Shown: one piece after another, positions 46,901 to 57,697 of the stretch
How positions within the stretch are numbered: the first letter of the stretch is position 1
Layout of the letters: each line of letters opens with the position of its first letter
Assembly: GCA_973895155.1 (NCBI GenBank)
Contig: OZ316899.1
Coordinates: 9,486,001 to 9,550,000 of the forward strand
Source of the DNA: Marsupella aquatica
Taxonomy: Eukaryota; Marchantiophyta
Direction of reading: 5' to 3'
DNA: 64,000 bases
Program-made: the position numbers and the translations under genes
The notes under the pieces: model-generated
The model's database searches: none
The model's input: only the letters and a program-made list of their open reading frames with translations
What the model was told of the DNA's origin: nothing

Positions 46901-49723
46901 GATTGAAGAAGAAATCACCATTATCTTCTGGAAGAAAGAAAATCGCAGGAAACAGTGGACGGGAGAACAAGGCATGTAATAGAGTACTCGCGGTTACTCT
47001 AACGGTGCACGAACACTCACCTCTGTCTTCCGCTTTGTCAATGTGGCCGATAAATCCCAGAGCGCTGCCAAGCTTGGTCGTTGCTCGATGGTTGAAAGTG
47101 CGCAGCTCAGGTCCCTAGCTGAATGTTCAACTCAATGTGGGATGCGGCATCTCCTCTTGGTTGACAACGCGCAATAGCGCTTGATGGTTGACAGTGCGCA
47201 GCTCAGCTTCGAGTTCCAACGTTACGATGCACAACGTTACGAACACACAACAATGGGAGTAGGCGGCGACAGGAATATCAACTCTGAAGTGCAACCTTCA
47301 CAGCTCACGCACATTCCAAGACTGTAAAAAAAGTCCGGTTCATGTTGTTACCGATTCTCACACCACATAAAGTCCACAATCCATAAAACACCCGTAGCGC
47401 GCCCGTAGAATAGATGCAACCCGCATGCAGCTTCACCAGCTGCAAATGGTAAGCAACAATAGAGGTAGTGGCAAGCAGAGAAAATAGAGAAGGCCAAGCA
47501 TAGGCGACTTCAACTCTAACCTCCTTGCTTGACCCAGGCCTGAATGTCAGTCCACAGTGACCTCCAATCTGTTCGATCCCTTCCGCAAGCAGCCGAGCGG
47601 CAGACGACAATGTAGGGATCAAGAACCAAGTGCCAGGCGGACATTGCACAAAATGAGGAACGGGGGCATAGACAAAATCTACCGAAATGTACCGAAATCT
47701 ACTCCCTGGGGTCCAGCCCACGGATGGACATCATGCAAGGTGGTCAAAAATGGTAAGTGCAATCATTGGAGAGCTGTAGTCGCGATTACTAACGGTGCAT
47801 CCACAAAATGCGTCGTCAAGTTGTCGGTGCGGCCGCAACAATTTTGACAGTCTCAGGATCACAGGTCCACAAACAAGTTGCAAATGAAGACACGCAACGT
47901 CCAGGAGGGAAAGTCCGCAACACTAACCCTTTGTAAAGCCCCCGAGCTTACCTTCTAGCTGCCGACGCAAAGAGAAAACCTACTTGGACACTGAAGCAAC
48001 CCTAAACTCAGAGTCTCACCTTAGCGCAACATCTCCTGGATTGGATTCAGCTAGCGTTGGCCCACTCTAAGCTCCCGCGCCGCTCCTTGTTGCTTCACCG
48101 TGTCCTCCCCAATGCCTCCTTTGGAGTCGCATGTAGTCTGCAGCTCACGACTCACGAACGTTAGGCCCACAACCTTGCACAAGACACAAACGGCATTCAC
48201 TATGTTCACCCAATGCCTCTGCACAGGTGCTATATTCGGGTCGATCCTGCATTCAGCGATGGCGGTAAAAGGTAAGGGGCAATCTTCAATCGTCACAAGA
48301 CAGCGCTACACATTCAACCAGCACAGGGAGTAGACGCTAGCAGCTTTGCATTTGAACGCTTGGCAGATCAATGCACTTACAACAGGAGGATGCAACTGCT
48401 CACAGCTCGCGTGAGGTGCTCGGGATGGCAAGAGTGTATACACTTAGAGCAGCATGACGCTTGGACTGATCGAGAAAGCTCATTGTCAATGAAAAACCCT
48501 TTGGCAAAACCCCGAACACCCAAGACCCCACCACCTTGTTTCGACCACTAAGTCACGAAGAATTCTCCCGCGCCTTGCCCATGTAGTTTAGTCCGGCCCA
48601 AAAGTTAAGCGTAAACCCTTAAACAGAATTAGGGGAAGGAATTTACAAAGCCCTAACCGTTGGGGTGAGCCGTTGAGCACAGAAGCATATGTTCTGTAAA
48701 CACTAGTGGACTCCAACAAGGCAAAAATGGCCTGGCAAATTACCCTAAGAAGGCAATGAATGGTCATATTTGCACATACATGGTCGGCACATAGTGGCAT
48801 TCTATTGTGCCATAATCAGGATTAAGGTTGCCCAACATTAAATCCAGTCCTAAAATGCAATATTCCTAATTTGCTATGATGACCAAAGCACGTACAGTCA
48901 CCCTAACCCAAGACTTAGTGCAAGCAGTCATGTAAGCTCGTTTCCGTTGAGGTGACCCGTTGAGCATAATAAGTACGTCCGCGCCAGAGTGTTAGGCAAC
49001 AAAAGACACAAAACTAACACGGGTTAAGGATAACTTTAAATAAAATCCTTTGGTGACAAAGTCATGGCCACTTAATTAGTTGTGCCCCAACCTAACCCTC
49101 CCCCCCCCCCCCTTGTGGAATTAATCTTGGATCAAAAGGCACCATCATTTAGACTAAAATCAATCACGGGCTAGACTGTTCATTGTGCCAATTAGTGGCC
49201 ATGACCCTATTAAAATGACACTAGTTGGCAATGCGGAATATATCATGGTGTGGGAGTTGTACCTAGCTAGGGTTATAGTGATGCATTAGTTCCGGTTCCG
49301 GTTAGAAACCACCCTAAGCCCTCCAGTACAGTTGTACCCTAAGTTATGAAAAGTACCCGTTACATGGATATTTACGGTGCAATGTTAGTTAAGGTTGGTG
49401 ATATATACAAGGCATGTCCTTAAGCACTTAGGCCAAAAAGTAGCATGTCACCGGTCCTTCTTAAGTATACTCTTATCATGAACCCTTGTAAGACTTTGTA
49501 TTATACTAGTCTTTGTGTGGACCTTTAGAGTGATTCCAAGAACAAAACCCATGATGTCCTAGAGTGTTCACCCTTCACAAAGTAGCAAGGTTACTTTTCA
49601 TAGTCTTTAACTAAACCGGAAAACACTCAAAGTCTTTTATAGTCTTTAACAAAACCTTGGCAATGGATGCGAGTCATTTAAAATATGGAAGAAGGACTTA
49701 GTGGGCTTAGTCCTATAAGGTAT
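44000..49723. other. CACTA right-hand region, no recognised family
   Basis: About 5.7 kb between the PHD gene and the right TIR. Minus-strand open stretches at 44658-45107 (with CxC and CPACRASG), 45374-45853 and 45957-46175 (CNHVFLHTRKAVCQ) could be exons of one more gene, but I recognise no domain. 46290-46610 is purine-rich. 49095-49113 holds a C-run of about 14. Subterminal AGTCTTT motifs lie at 49480-49650. Confidence 0.4.
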
Positions 49724-49752
49724 GGTCTAAATTACCCCGATTTCTACTAGTG
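49724..49752 (-). repeat. CACTA right terminal inverted repeat
   Basis: Ends TTTCTACTAGTG, followed by TGAT. Its reverse complement matches the left end apart from two or three positions. Confidence 0.9.
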
Positions 49753-49756
49753 TGAT

Positions 49757-50728
49757 GTGATGATAGTTTGTGAAGACCTTGGAGCACCTGAGATTGATGT
49801 TCAAGTGAATGGGTGTGTACTCTCGTATGTACCAGTTGATGGAGGCTCAGGTGTGAATATCATGATTGAGGCTACTGCCCAGCAACTAGGTTTCAAAAAA
49901 CTTCAGCCAACAGCAAGGACAATGAGGCTAGCAAATGGAGCAAGAGTGCTACCGGTGGGGACTCTTACTCAAGTACCCACTCTCATTGGGGGGCAGGAAT
50001 TCTTGTTGAATTTACTTGGTGATGAGACCAGCAAGGCCATCTACTTACCCAATCTTGATTGGAAGGCCTTGGTTGTATGGAGCCCAAGTGGTAACTGATT
50101 GGGGCAAGAAGGAGTTTAGATTTGGCAAACCTGCCACTTCAGTTTCATGGGGTCATGACAAGCATCAAGGAGAGACCACTGATGAGTTGGAAGAATATGA
50201 TTCTGAGCTTTCTGATGAGTTGAGTACCAAATCTGAGGATGAGGTATACATGTTGAACATGGTGAGCCAATGGACTGAAGAAGACGTGTTTGGAGAGGAG
50301 CAAGAGCAGGGGGCTCTTACTAGCCATTCACCTCTGCCTAGTATCAGTGAAGTGACCAGTCTAGAGGAGGTGAAGCAGGCTGCCACCTCATCCAAGGAGA
50401 ACAACAAAGAAGACACTATCACCGTGGCTAAGGAGGCTGATCAGACCAGCAAGGGTGCTCCCCAAGTTGAGATGACGAAGGGGACTCATGACCAGAGGGT
50501 GAAGGCTAAACACTTGGCCTTGTTGAAGCTCAAGATAAAGGAGCTGGAGGACCAATTGGGGGCTGCAAACTTAGAGGAGGATGAGACTCAGGAAGACCAG
50601 CATTCAAGCAAGGAGAAGGAGGAGTTAAGTGCTGAATATGCACCAGTCTACGGAGGCATGAGATTGGCACAACTTGAAGGCACTTTTGACTCCACAATGA
50701 GGAACAAGATGGAGGTGATTCAAGCTTA
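49757..50728 (+). pseudogene. gypsy protease and spacer
   Basis: Aspartic protease with VDGGSGVNIM (DGGS active-site variant typical of Tat/Athila elements) and a second strand IYLPNLDWKALV. A frameshift near 50085 moves to the next frame, which runs through an acidic, Glu/Lys-rich linker to a TAG at 50726. Confidence 0.8.
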
Positions 50729-50771
50729 GCAGTACAGAACCATCTTTGTCCAGAAAGACAAGACCTTCAAC

Positions 50772-52195
50772 TTGGGAAATGCCTTGGGATCAGGTGAAGA
50801 GAAAACTATCCAAGATTTGCTAGGTGAATATGTGTATGTGTTTGCTTGGAGTCACTTGGATCTTACTGGTGTAAACCCTGAACTTGGTGAGCATAGAATT
50901 GACTTGATGCTAGGAGCTTCACCTGTGAGACAAAGACTATATAGGACCCAAGTACTCCTTGATGGTGAAAGAAGAGATAGACAAATTGTGGAAGCAGGTT
51001 TCATCTATCCTGTGTTAAATAGTGAGTGGGTTTCCCCAATTGTCATTGTACCAAAGAAACCAGGCTTGGATGGTAAGCCTAAGATCCAAGTTTGCCAAGA
51101 CTTTAGGAAACTCAATGAGGCCACTAAGAAGGACCACTATCCCATTCCATTTACTGATATGGTACTTGACTTAGTAGCTGGTTGGGAAGTGTATAGTTTC
51201 CTAGATGGGTACTCAGGTTACAACCAGATTTGGATAAGGAGGACCAGTTGAAGACAACCTTTACTACTGAGTGGAGGATTTATGCCTTTCGGAGGATGCC
51301 TTTTGGTCTTTGTAATGCCCCTGGTATGTTCCAAAGGTTGATGATGAATATCTTTCATGACTACTTGAGAAAGTTCTTGGAAGTATTCATAGATGACTTT
51401 GCTGTTTTTGGAAGGAGGAAGGACCATGTTGAACATTTGAGGATGACCTTCCAAAGATGTAGGGAAGTTGGTTTGAAGCTTCACCCAGGGAAGTGCTTCT
51501 TTGGTGTGGAAGAAGGGATACTACTTGGTGACAAGGTATCCAAGAAAGGCATCGAGGTGGATCAAGAAAAGGTGGCTGTTTGGATGGCTGTCCAATTTCC
51601 AACTTCAGTAACAGAGTTGAGGGGATTCTTGGGATGTTTAAACTACTATAGAAGGTTCATTAAGGACTTTGCTAAAGTAGCTTTACCCCTAACCAGCATG
51701 CTTAAGAAGGGGGCTGAGGTCAAACCCTCAGTTGAGAGGCTAGCAAGTTTCCAGGAGTTGAAGAACAGGTTGGTTGAAGCTCCTATCTTGATAGCACCTG
51801 ATTGGAGTAGAGAATTCCATGTGTATGTGGATGTGTCTGGTTTTTGTATTGGTGTGGTGCTCAGTCAACTTGATGACCAGAATAAGGATCACCCTATCTA
51901 CTTTGCAAGTAGACTTTTAGCACCAGCTGAAAAGAATTATTCACCAACCGATAGAAAAGCTCTAGGCATCATCTACTCTTGTAAGAAGTTTAGGCACTAC
52001 TTGTTGGGCTATAAGGTGGTCTTCCATACTAATCACAATGCTCTCAAGTATATGGTGAATAAACCTGATGTAACTGGTAGAGTGGCAAGGTGGATCTTGT
52101 TGCTCCAAGAGTTTGATTATGAGGTGAGGTCGGGCCTGGTAAGAAGCATGGGAATGCAGACTTCTTCTCAAGGATTGAAGGAGAAGAGGACTTGA
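50772..52195 (+). pseudogene. gypsy reverse transcriptase-RNase H
   Basis: RT with WVSPIVIVPKKPG, CQDFRKLNEATKKDHYP, MPFGLCNAPGMFQRLM and catalytic FIDDFAVFG (about 51390). A frameshift lies near 51235 in the first catalytic Asp region (FLDGYSGYNQI). RNase H begins VYVDVSGFCIG (about 51825) and includes FHTNHNALKYM. Another break near 52140 truncates the connection. Confidence 0.85.
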
Positions 52196-52208
52196 AGGAG
52201 GTGGATGA

Positions 52209-53516
52209 TTGTTTCCAGATGAAGCCCTCTTTCATGTGGGAAGTGGAGGGGATACATGGTACTTGGATATCATCCAATTTCTTCTCACAACCCGGCTACC
52301 AAGAGATTTGAACCAAGAGGAGGCTGCTGTTTTCCTGCAAAAAATCAGACCCTACTTATTGGTGAAGGGTGTCCTTCACAAGGAAGGAGTTGATGGGAGA
52401 CTAAGGAGGTGTTTGGAGAAGAAGGAAATCTCCATTGTGATGAGAGCTATGCATGAGGAGGAGGCTGGTGCCCATTATGCAAGTGCAACAACAGCAAGGA
52501 AGATCCTTGATGCAGGGTATTGGTGGCCAACACTTCATAAGGATGTAAGTCTTTTTGTGAGGGGATGTGACCCTTGCCAAAGGACAGGTAAACCAGCTCA
52601 CTCCGGGCATCACCCTCTTACCACCTTTTCACCTCTTGCACCTTTTGAGAAATGGGGTATAGATTTCATAGGTCCCATCACTCCTGTGACCAAGTCTAGA
52701 AGGAATCAATACATACTTCTTGCGACTGATTATGCAACTAAGTGGGTAGAGGCAAGACCAACAAGCAAGGACAATGATCTCACAGTAGCAAGGTTCATGT
52801 ATCAGCAGATTTTTACCAGATTTGGGCCACCTCTTGAATTGGTTAGTGATAGGGGAACTCACTTCTTGAATGAGGCCGTGTCGGAGCTCACTACTCAGTA
52901 CTTGATTAAGCATAGGAAGACCACTCCCTATCACCCCAAGGCAAATGGATTAACGGAGAGAGCTCATGGCATCATTGGCAAGATCTTGAACAAAATTGTG
53001 GCGGCACACAAGACTAATTGGGATGACAAATTATACTCAGCTGTGTACTCCTACAACCTTGCTTTCAAGACCACAACCGGCCATAGTCCTTTCTACCTAG
53101 TATTTGGACAACACTCACTTGTACCTGTTGAGTTTGAAATGCCTACTTTGAGGGTGAGTGTGGAGGAGAGAATGGAGGCTGACCAGAGTTTGATGGAGAG
53201 AGCTTACCAGCTAGAGGAGTTGGAGGAAATCAGGGAAGAAGCAAGTAAGCAAGTGAAGAAGAAGCAAGCTCAAGTGAAGCAACATCATGACAAGACCTTG
53301 AAGAAGCCGACTTCTTTACTTGCTGGACAGTTGGTATTACTCTATGATAGTAGGTATGCTCATTTTCCAGGAAAGTTGCATACTCGATGGTTGGGTCCTT
53401 ATGTTGTTCACCAGGTTTATGCTAATGGGTCAATCCAGCTTGCTACTCTTGAAGGAGAGGTGTTTTCTACTAGAGTGCACCATGATCGATTGAAGCGATA
53501 TTATAATCAGGAATGA
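52209..53516 (+). CDS. gypsy integrase (Tat/Athila-like)
   Basis: Intact frame of 435 codons. HHCC region HEEEAGAH...CDPCQRTGKP; catalytic core WGIDFIGPI, VSDRGTHF and ANGLTERAHG (DDE). The C-terminal region has KKKQAQVKQHHD and a GPY-like HTRWLGPYVVHQV, ending HHDRLKRYYNQE. It resembles plant Tat/Athila integrases and lacks a chromodomain. The 5' part is cut off from RNase H by the break at 52195. Confidence 0.85.
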   Translation: MFPDEALFHVGSGGDTWYLDIIQFLLTTRLPRDLNQEEAAVFLQKIRPYLLVKGVLHKEGVDGRLRRCLEKKEISIVMRAMHEEEAGAHYASATTARKILDAGYWWPTLHKDVSLFVRGCDPCQRTGKPAHSGHHPLTTFSPLAPFEKWGIDFIGPITPVTKSRRNQYILLATDYATKWVEARPTSKDNDLTVARFMYQQIFTRFGPPLELVSDRGTHFLNEAVSELTTQYLIKHRKTTPYHPKANGLTERAHGIIGKILNKIVAAHKTNWDDKLYSAVYSYNLAFKTTTGHSPFYLVFGQHSLVPVEFEMPTLRVSVEERMEADQSLMERAYQLEELEEIREEASKQVKKKQAQVKQHHDKTLKKPTSLLAGQLVLLYDSRYAHFPGKLHTRWLGPYVVHQVYANGSIQLATLEGEVFSTRVHHDRLKRYYNQE

Positions 53517-53556
53517 GTGTGTTTGTGGGGACGTTGCACACTTAAGTAGGGGGCTA

Positions 53557-56089
53557 TGTGGAATGGCTTGATATAGATTTATGTAAGAAATTTGTCATTT
53601 TTTTGGTTTTTTGAACAAGGAATAGTAAGAAAGATGTTTTAGTGTTAGCAAAGTATTTAGGGTTTGCAACCCTAAGTAACTAGGGAAGGCTAGTAGGAAA
53701 TTATGTAAGGGAGAAGATATGATGTTTCAAGAAAGTGTCAAGGGATAACTAAGGTCTTTATGGTAGGGCAGCAAATGTTCCATCCTTAGTTAGAATAGGC
53801 GACTAAATTGGGCCAAAAAATGACCCGACACTTGAAGTCTTAGTTTTGGTTAAAGATTTTTCTTATAGGTGCTAGGAGGTCCTTAGAGCACCCCTGTGAA
53901 GTATAACGTCAAGTGGGGTCTCAACCTAGGGTTTCCTTGTGTTTTGATGGGACTTAAATTAACAAAATAGCGGGTCTTGGGAAAAATAGCTGATGGGAAA
54001 AGGTAGGGGTTCCAAGTTGGAAAGTAGGTTAAATATGGTCCACTCTATACCTGGAAACTTGTGGGAGAACTTGGTTACCTTTGGTTACTTTTTGGGAGCA
54101 TCTCAAAGTTGAGAAGAATTTTGGAAAACATAAGAATTAACCCTCTTTACATAATTTTAGAAAATTGTTTATAAGGTTTTATGTAGATATTAGTAAACCG
54201 GGACATAGTCCTATGTCTAGAGAATCTGTGTGGAATCATGTGTGAGTTTTTGGGGCGGTCCAAAATGGCATGGAAATAGTGTTTTTCCAACAAAAAAATC
54301 CAAATTTTTTTCTTAGTGTCAACCGCGTCGGCAGCGACCACGACTTAAGCACGAGACCGGGGAGACTCAAGCACGAGGTCAGGAACACCATAAGGGTCAA
54401 TACATGAGATGCTTGCTTTGAATTGGGATCAAGAGGCAACTACAAAATTGAATTGAGCTGCTAGCTTCAGGCATGGGATGCTGATCAGAATTGGTTGTCT
54501 GCCTCGATGCTACTGATTGGAATAGAGATGCTTGCTATGGAGAGATAGGCTGCTGCTGATCAAGAGATGGCTGGGCTACAAAATTGAAGGGCTGGCAGCT
54601 GATCAGACTGACTGCTGCACCAGAATTAGAAGGGCTAGCTTCAAGCACGAGATGTTGAGTGTTGGCTGATTAGTAAGTATGCTGCAAGCTCAATAGTGTT
54701 GTTGCTCTGCTAGCTACGAAGTTGAGAAGGGTGAGCTATGGCTGGCTGCTGGAGAATAGAGCTAGACTGCTAGCAAATTGATTGAATGTAGTAGCAAAAG
54801 AACCAGGCGCAAGGAAGAAATTAAGAGGGCTAGCTGCGAATTGGTGGGCTATGGCTGCTGCAAAATTCTACTGCAATTTTGAATCACTTGCGAGGATGGA
54901 TGGATGGCTATGGAGGTGGACTGAGAAGGCTGCTGCAAACCTGGTTGAGCTGTCGATTGACCTGCTGCCATTCGAATCCAACAGAGAATGCTGTCGTTTC
55001 AGATTGAATTCAAGAGAGAGGAAAATGGTTGCAAAAATTGATGTCCTTATCAAATTCTTCATAAGAAACGTGAGTATAATGAGAGTACTCTCCCCTGGTG
55101 ACACCTGGAATCTCCATAAGGGGCGTGTAAAGAGTAAGTGTAATCGGGTCGCCGCTTATACTCGCTTTACACCAAAAACAAGCCTTGGGAGAATGGGCAT
55201 AACTTTGGCTAGGGGTATCCGTTGGGGCCCAATTGTTTTTGTGCTGAGTTAGGGGAAGGTAAGGCACCCCTTGGTGAAGTTGGAAACCCATAAAAAGAAC
55301 CACCCAAATAGATTTTTAGCCGAGGCCACGAGGGGGTCCCGATAGCTTGCAAACCGGAGCCGACATAGCGGAATGAACACCAGATTTAGGGACTGACTTT
55401 TCTCGCACCCATACCACTTTAGTTAGACTCTAGGGAAGGGTACTTACCTTTGGTCAAAGGTGTAAGGCCATCAAGTTAAGAGAAATAAATATAGGGGGTA
55501 GTTTACTTAGGGTAGTAAAAGGGTTACAAGTAAAATAAGGCCAACTTTGACTAGGCATAACTTGAGACTCATCACTCTTTTTGCAAGCTTTCAAGTGGGT
55601 TGGAAAGATGATGAGGAGGATCATATTTGGGAGAAGTTTTGGAGGTCAAAGGATGCAACTCATGTGTGGCATATTCCAGGGCTTGAAAGGAGGCAAAATA
55701 GCAAGTAGTAAGGTGGCCTATGAACTATAGAGTTGGACTTTGTGTGTTAGGAGGACTTGGGGGAGGTATAGTTGGACCCCAGGTTGAGCTTGGTGTAGTG
55801 TGGAAGGAGAATAGTATAAAAGGAGGAGTTTTCCTTTGTTAGGGACCAGGAGTCTCATCTCTTAAGTGGAATCTCTACCTTGCCAAGGTAGGGCTAAGCT
55901 TGAGAACTCAAGGGAGAGGTGGTCCATGCTTAGTGTGGAGAATGTGTAGTAAACTTTTGTTGTAAAGATGATGCAATAAAAGGAGACTGGTGGAAAGCAT
56001 GATTGAGGGGTACATAAAAAGGATCTCCAAAGTCTCCACCAAAAGGAGTGAGTCCTCATGAATTTTGCAATAAATTGGGGGGTGTTACA
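53557..56089 (+). repeat. long 3' LTR of Tat-like gypsy
   Basis: A polypurine tract AAGTAGGGGGCTA (to 53556) is followed by TGTGGAATGGC; the end is GGTGTTACA followed by CTCAA. A TATA-like AGTATAAAAGGAGG lies at about 55811 and AATAAA-like signals near 55974. No gene is evident in the 2.5 kb. Confidence 0.7.
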
Positions 56090-56094
56090 CTCAA

Positions 56095-57230
56095 GGGCCA
56101 AGATGTATAAGGATCAAATCAAAGGCTGGATTTGAACATCAATCAAAAATGCATTAAGTATTCATTTGGACCGGTTGAAGTACAATCTATGCGTAATTCC
56201 TATCTTGGACTTTAGAAAGGACGACGTATAAATGTTCTCCTTGGATCCTGTGACATTGAATAGAGCAAGTTGTGGCTTGCATTGTGTTTATATATTTGTG
56301 CCTACTAATGTCTGTAACATCATTTGCATATCAGTGTTTACATATGTTCATGACTAAACACCTTGTGGATCGTCAATTAGTTACTTCAAGATATAAGTGT
56401 TTAGCGCATTATGTACTCAAATATAATGGGGGGAAATAAACCCTAAACATTTTCAGTGCATTCAGTGTGACCCTCTCCTAGGTAGCGTACCCGCTTATGG
56501 TAACAAAATGTGATCCAATAGAAGGAACAACATAAAATCATTTGTGAATCTGCAATTGCTCTGGTCCTTGGTTTGAAACGGTGCAAGAAACGGGCATCAC
56601 CACCAAGACAGGAAACAGGAAAACAGGATTCCTCTTAATAAGAAAACAGGAAGTGGTACCAGTTAACATATGAAGTTTTCTGCCCATTTTTTATGGAAAG
56701 GTAAGACTTGATTGGGTTCCTTGCAACAACAAAATTCAAATGTTGTATCTGTAATTGAAATACTTCTCCACCAAATACGCGTAAACCATTGAGTGGGTCC
56801 CACTATACACAGGCTACTGAGATGAGGCACACTCAAAATGATACCAATCTTAAAAATATCATTGAAATCGGAACGGTACTATGTAATAGTGCTAGGCGCT
56901 AACAAAAAAACAAAAAACAAATTTTTTTAACCCTTTAATATCAACTTCTTGCAAATTGACATACTAGTGTAAGAGTTTGAGATGAGACCAAATCGATTGA
57001 ACGGTGTTCCTAAATCCATAATTAAGTACACTTCAACGAAGTGTGAACTGGTTCAAGGGGTAGATTTATATCCCACGAGAAGAACTCAAATATAGGAAAG
57101 TTTGGAAATAAAAATTCCGTTCGCAAAGATAAGTACTGGAAAGCATTCGGACCATGAAATCAAACAGATACACTCAGAATGGGACAAACTGAAGCTAGCA
57201 CCCGGCGCTAGCCATATCTAATAACCAAAT
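56095..57230. other. remnant continuing the palindrome-bearing (MULE-like) sequence
   Basis: No gene. It contains GACAGGAAACAGGAAAACAGG-like motifs (about 56610) similar to the fold-back region at 26 kb, and degenerate TAGCGCC palindromes at 56888 and 57197. It appears to be the right-hand part of the sequence left of 31834. Confidence 0.5.
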
Positions 57231-57697
57231 ATCAGCCTATTCATTAAAAGTGTATTTTCTTTTGTTCACAAATCAGTCTTGAAATGTACACTTTCATGTC
57301 CCCAAATGTACACTTTAAGAAACCCAAATGTACACTTTTTGGTCCCTAAATATACACTTTATAGGTCAAATCCTATTAGTATTATATTAATAAATAATAC
57401 ATATTATATTATTTATTAATTCACAAAGAATAATAGGATAGAGATCATTAGTTAATATTAATTCACAAAGAATAGTAGGATAGAGATCACACTTATAAAA
57501 ACATTTCAGCACAAAGAAGCCCTTGAATATGTGTGAACAAAATGACATAACTTCAAATAGATTATAGAATAATATACAATTATCTCCAAATTTACAATGT
57601 ATTTCTTATATCTAAGGGGCTTAACATGATTCAGATCTCTAAACAAAGTGCTCCTTACAATGTGTATTTGAGCACGTGCCCCTGTCTCCTTTACTAT

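Larger units (their letters stand above)
32859..49752 (-). mobile_element. CACTA (En/Spm) DNA transposon with captured-type accessory genes
   Basis: The ends are CACTAGTAGAAA... and ...TTTCTACTAGTG, forming inverted repeats of about 29 bp with two or three differences. TGAT lies on both sides (32855-32858, 49753-49756). Removing the element with one TGAT (or GAT) restores the gypsy frame (GTPADVMIVCEDL). All recognised genes are on the minus strand: TNPA-like, TNPD-like, F-box-like, BRCT and PHD. The open frames are well preserved, so it is probably a young insertion. Confidence 0.92.
31835..56089 (+). mobile_element. Tat/Athila-like Ty3/gypsy retrotransposon, 5'-truncated, interrupted by CACTA
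   Basis: Flanked by CTCAA at 31830-31834 and 56090-56094. The right end is a long LTR; the left end starts inside gag with no 5' LTR. Gag, protease, RT-RNase H and integrase follow in gypsy order, with a 16.9-kb CACTA element inserted between the end of gag and protease. Several frameshifts and stops mark it as inactive. Confidence 0.8.

Noticed and set aside
46287-47118. Plus-strand basic open frames in the CACTA right arm
   Set aside because: Short, low-complexity, opposite to all recognised CACTA genes, no family match.
49095-49113. C-run as a possible assembly gap or telomere-like sequence
   Set aside because: A single homopolymer of about 14 C; CCCTAAC-like bases nearby are not repeated.
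54782-55252. 156-codon plus-strand frame inside the long gypsy LTR
   Set aside because: No recognisable domain and located between the polypurine tract and the LTR end; treated as chance.
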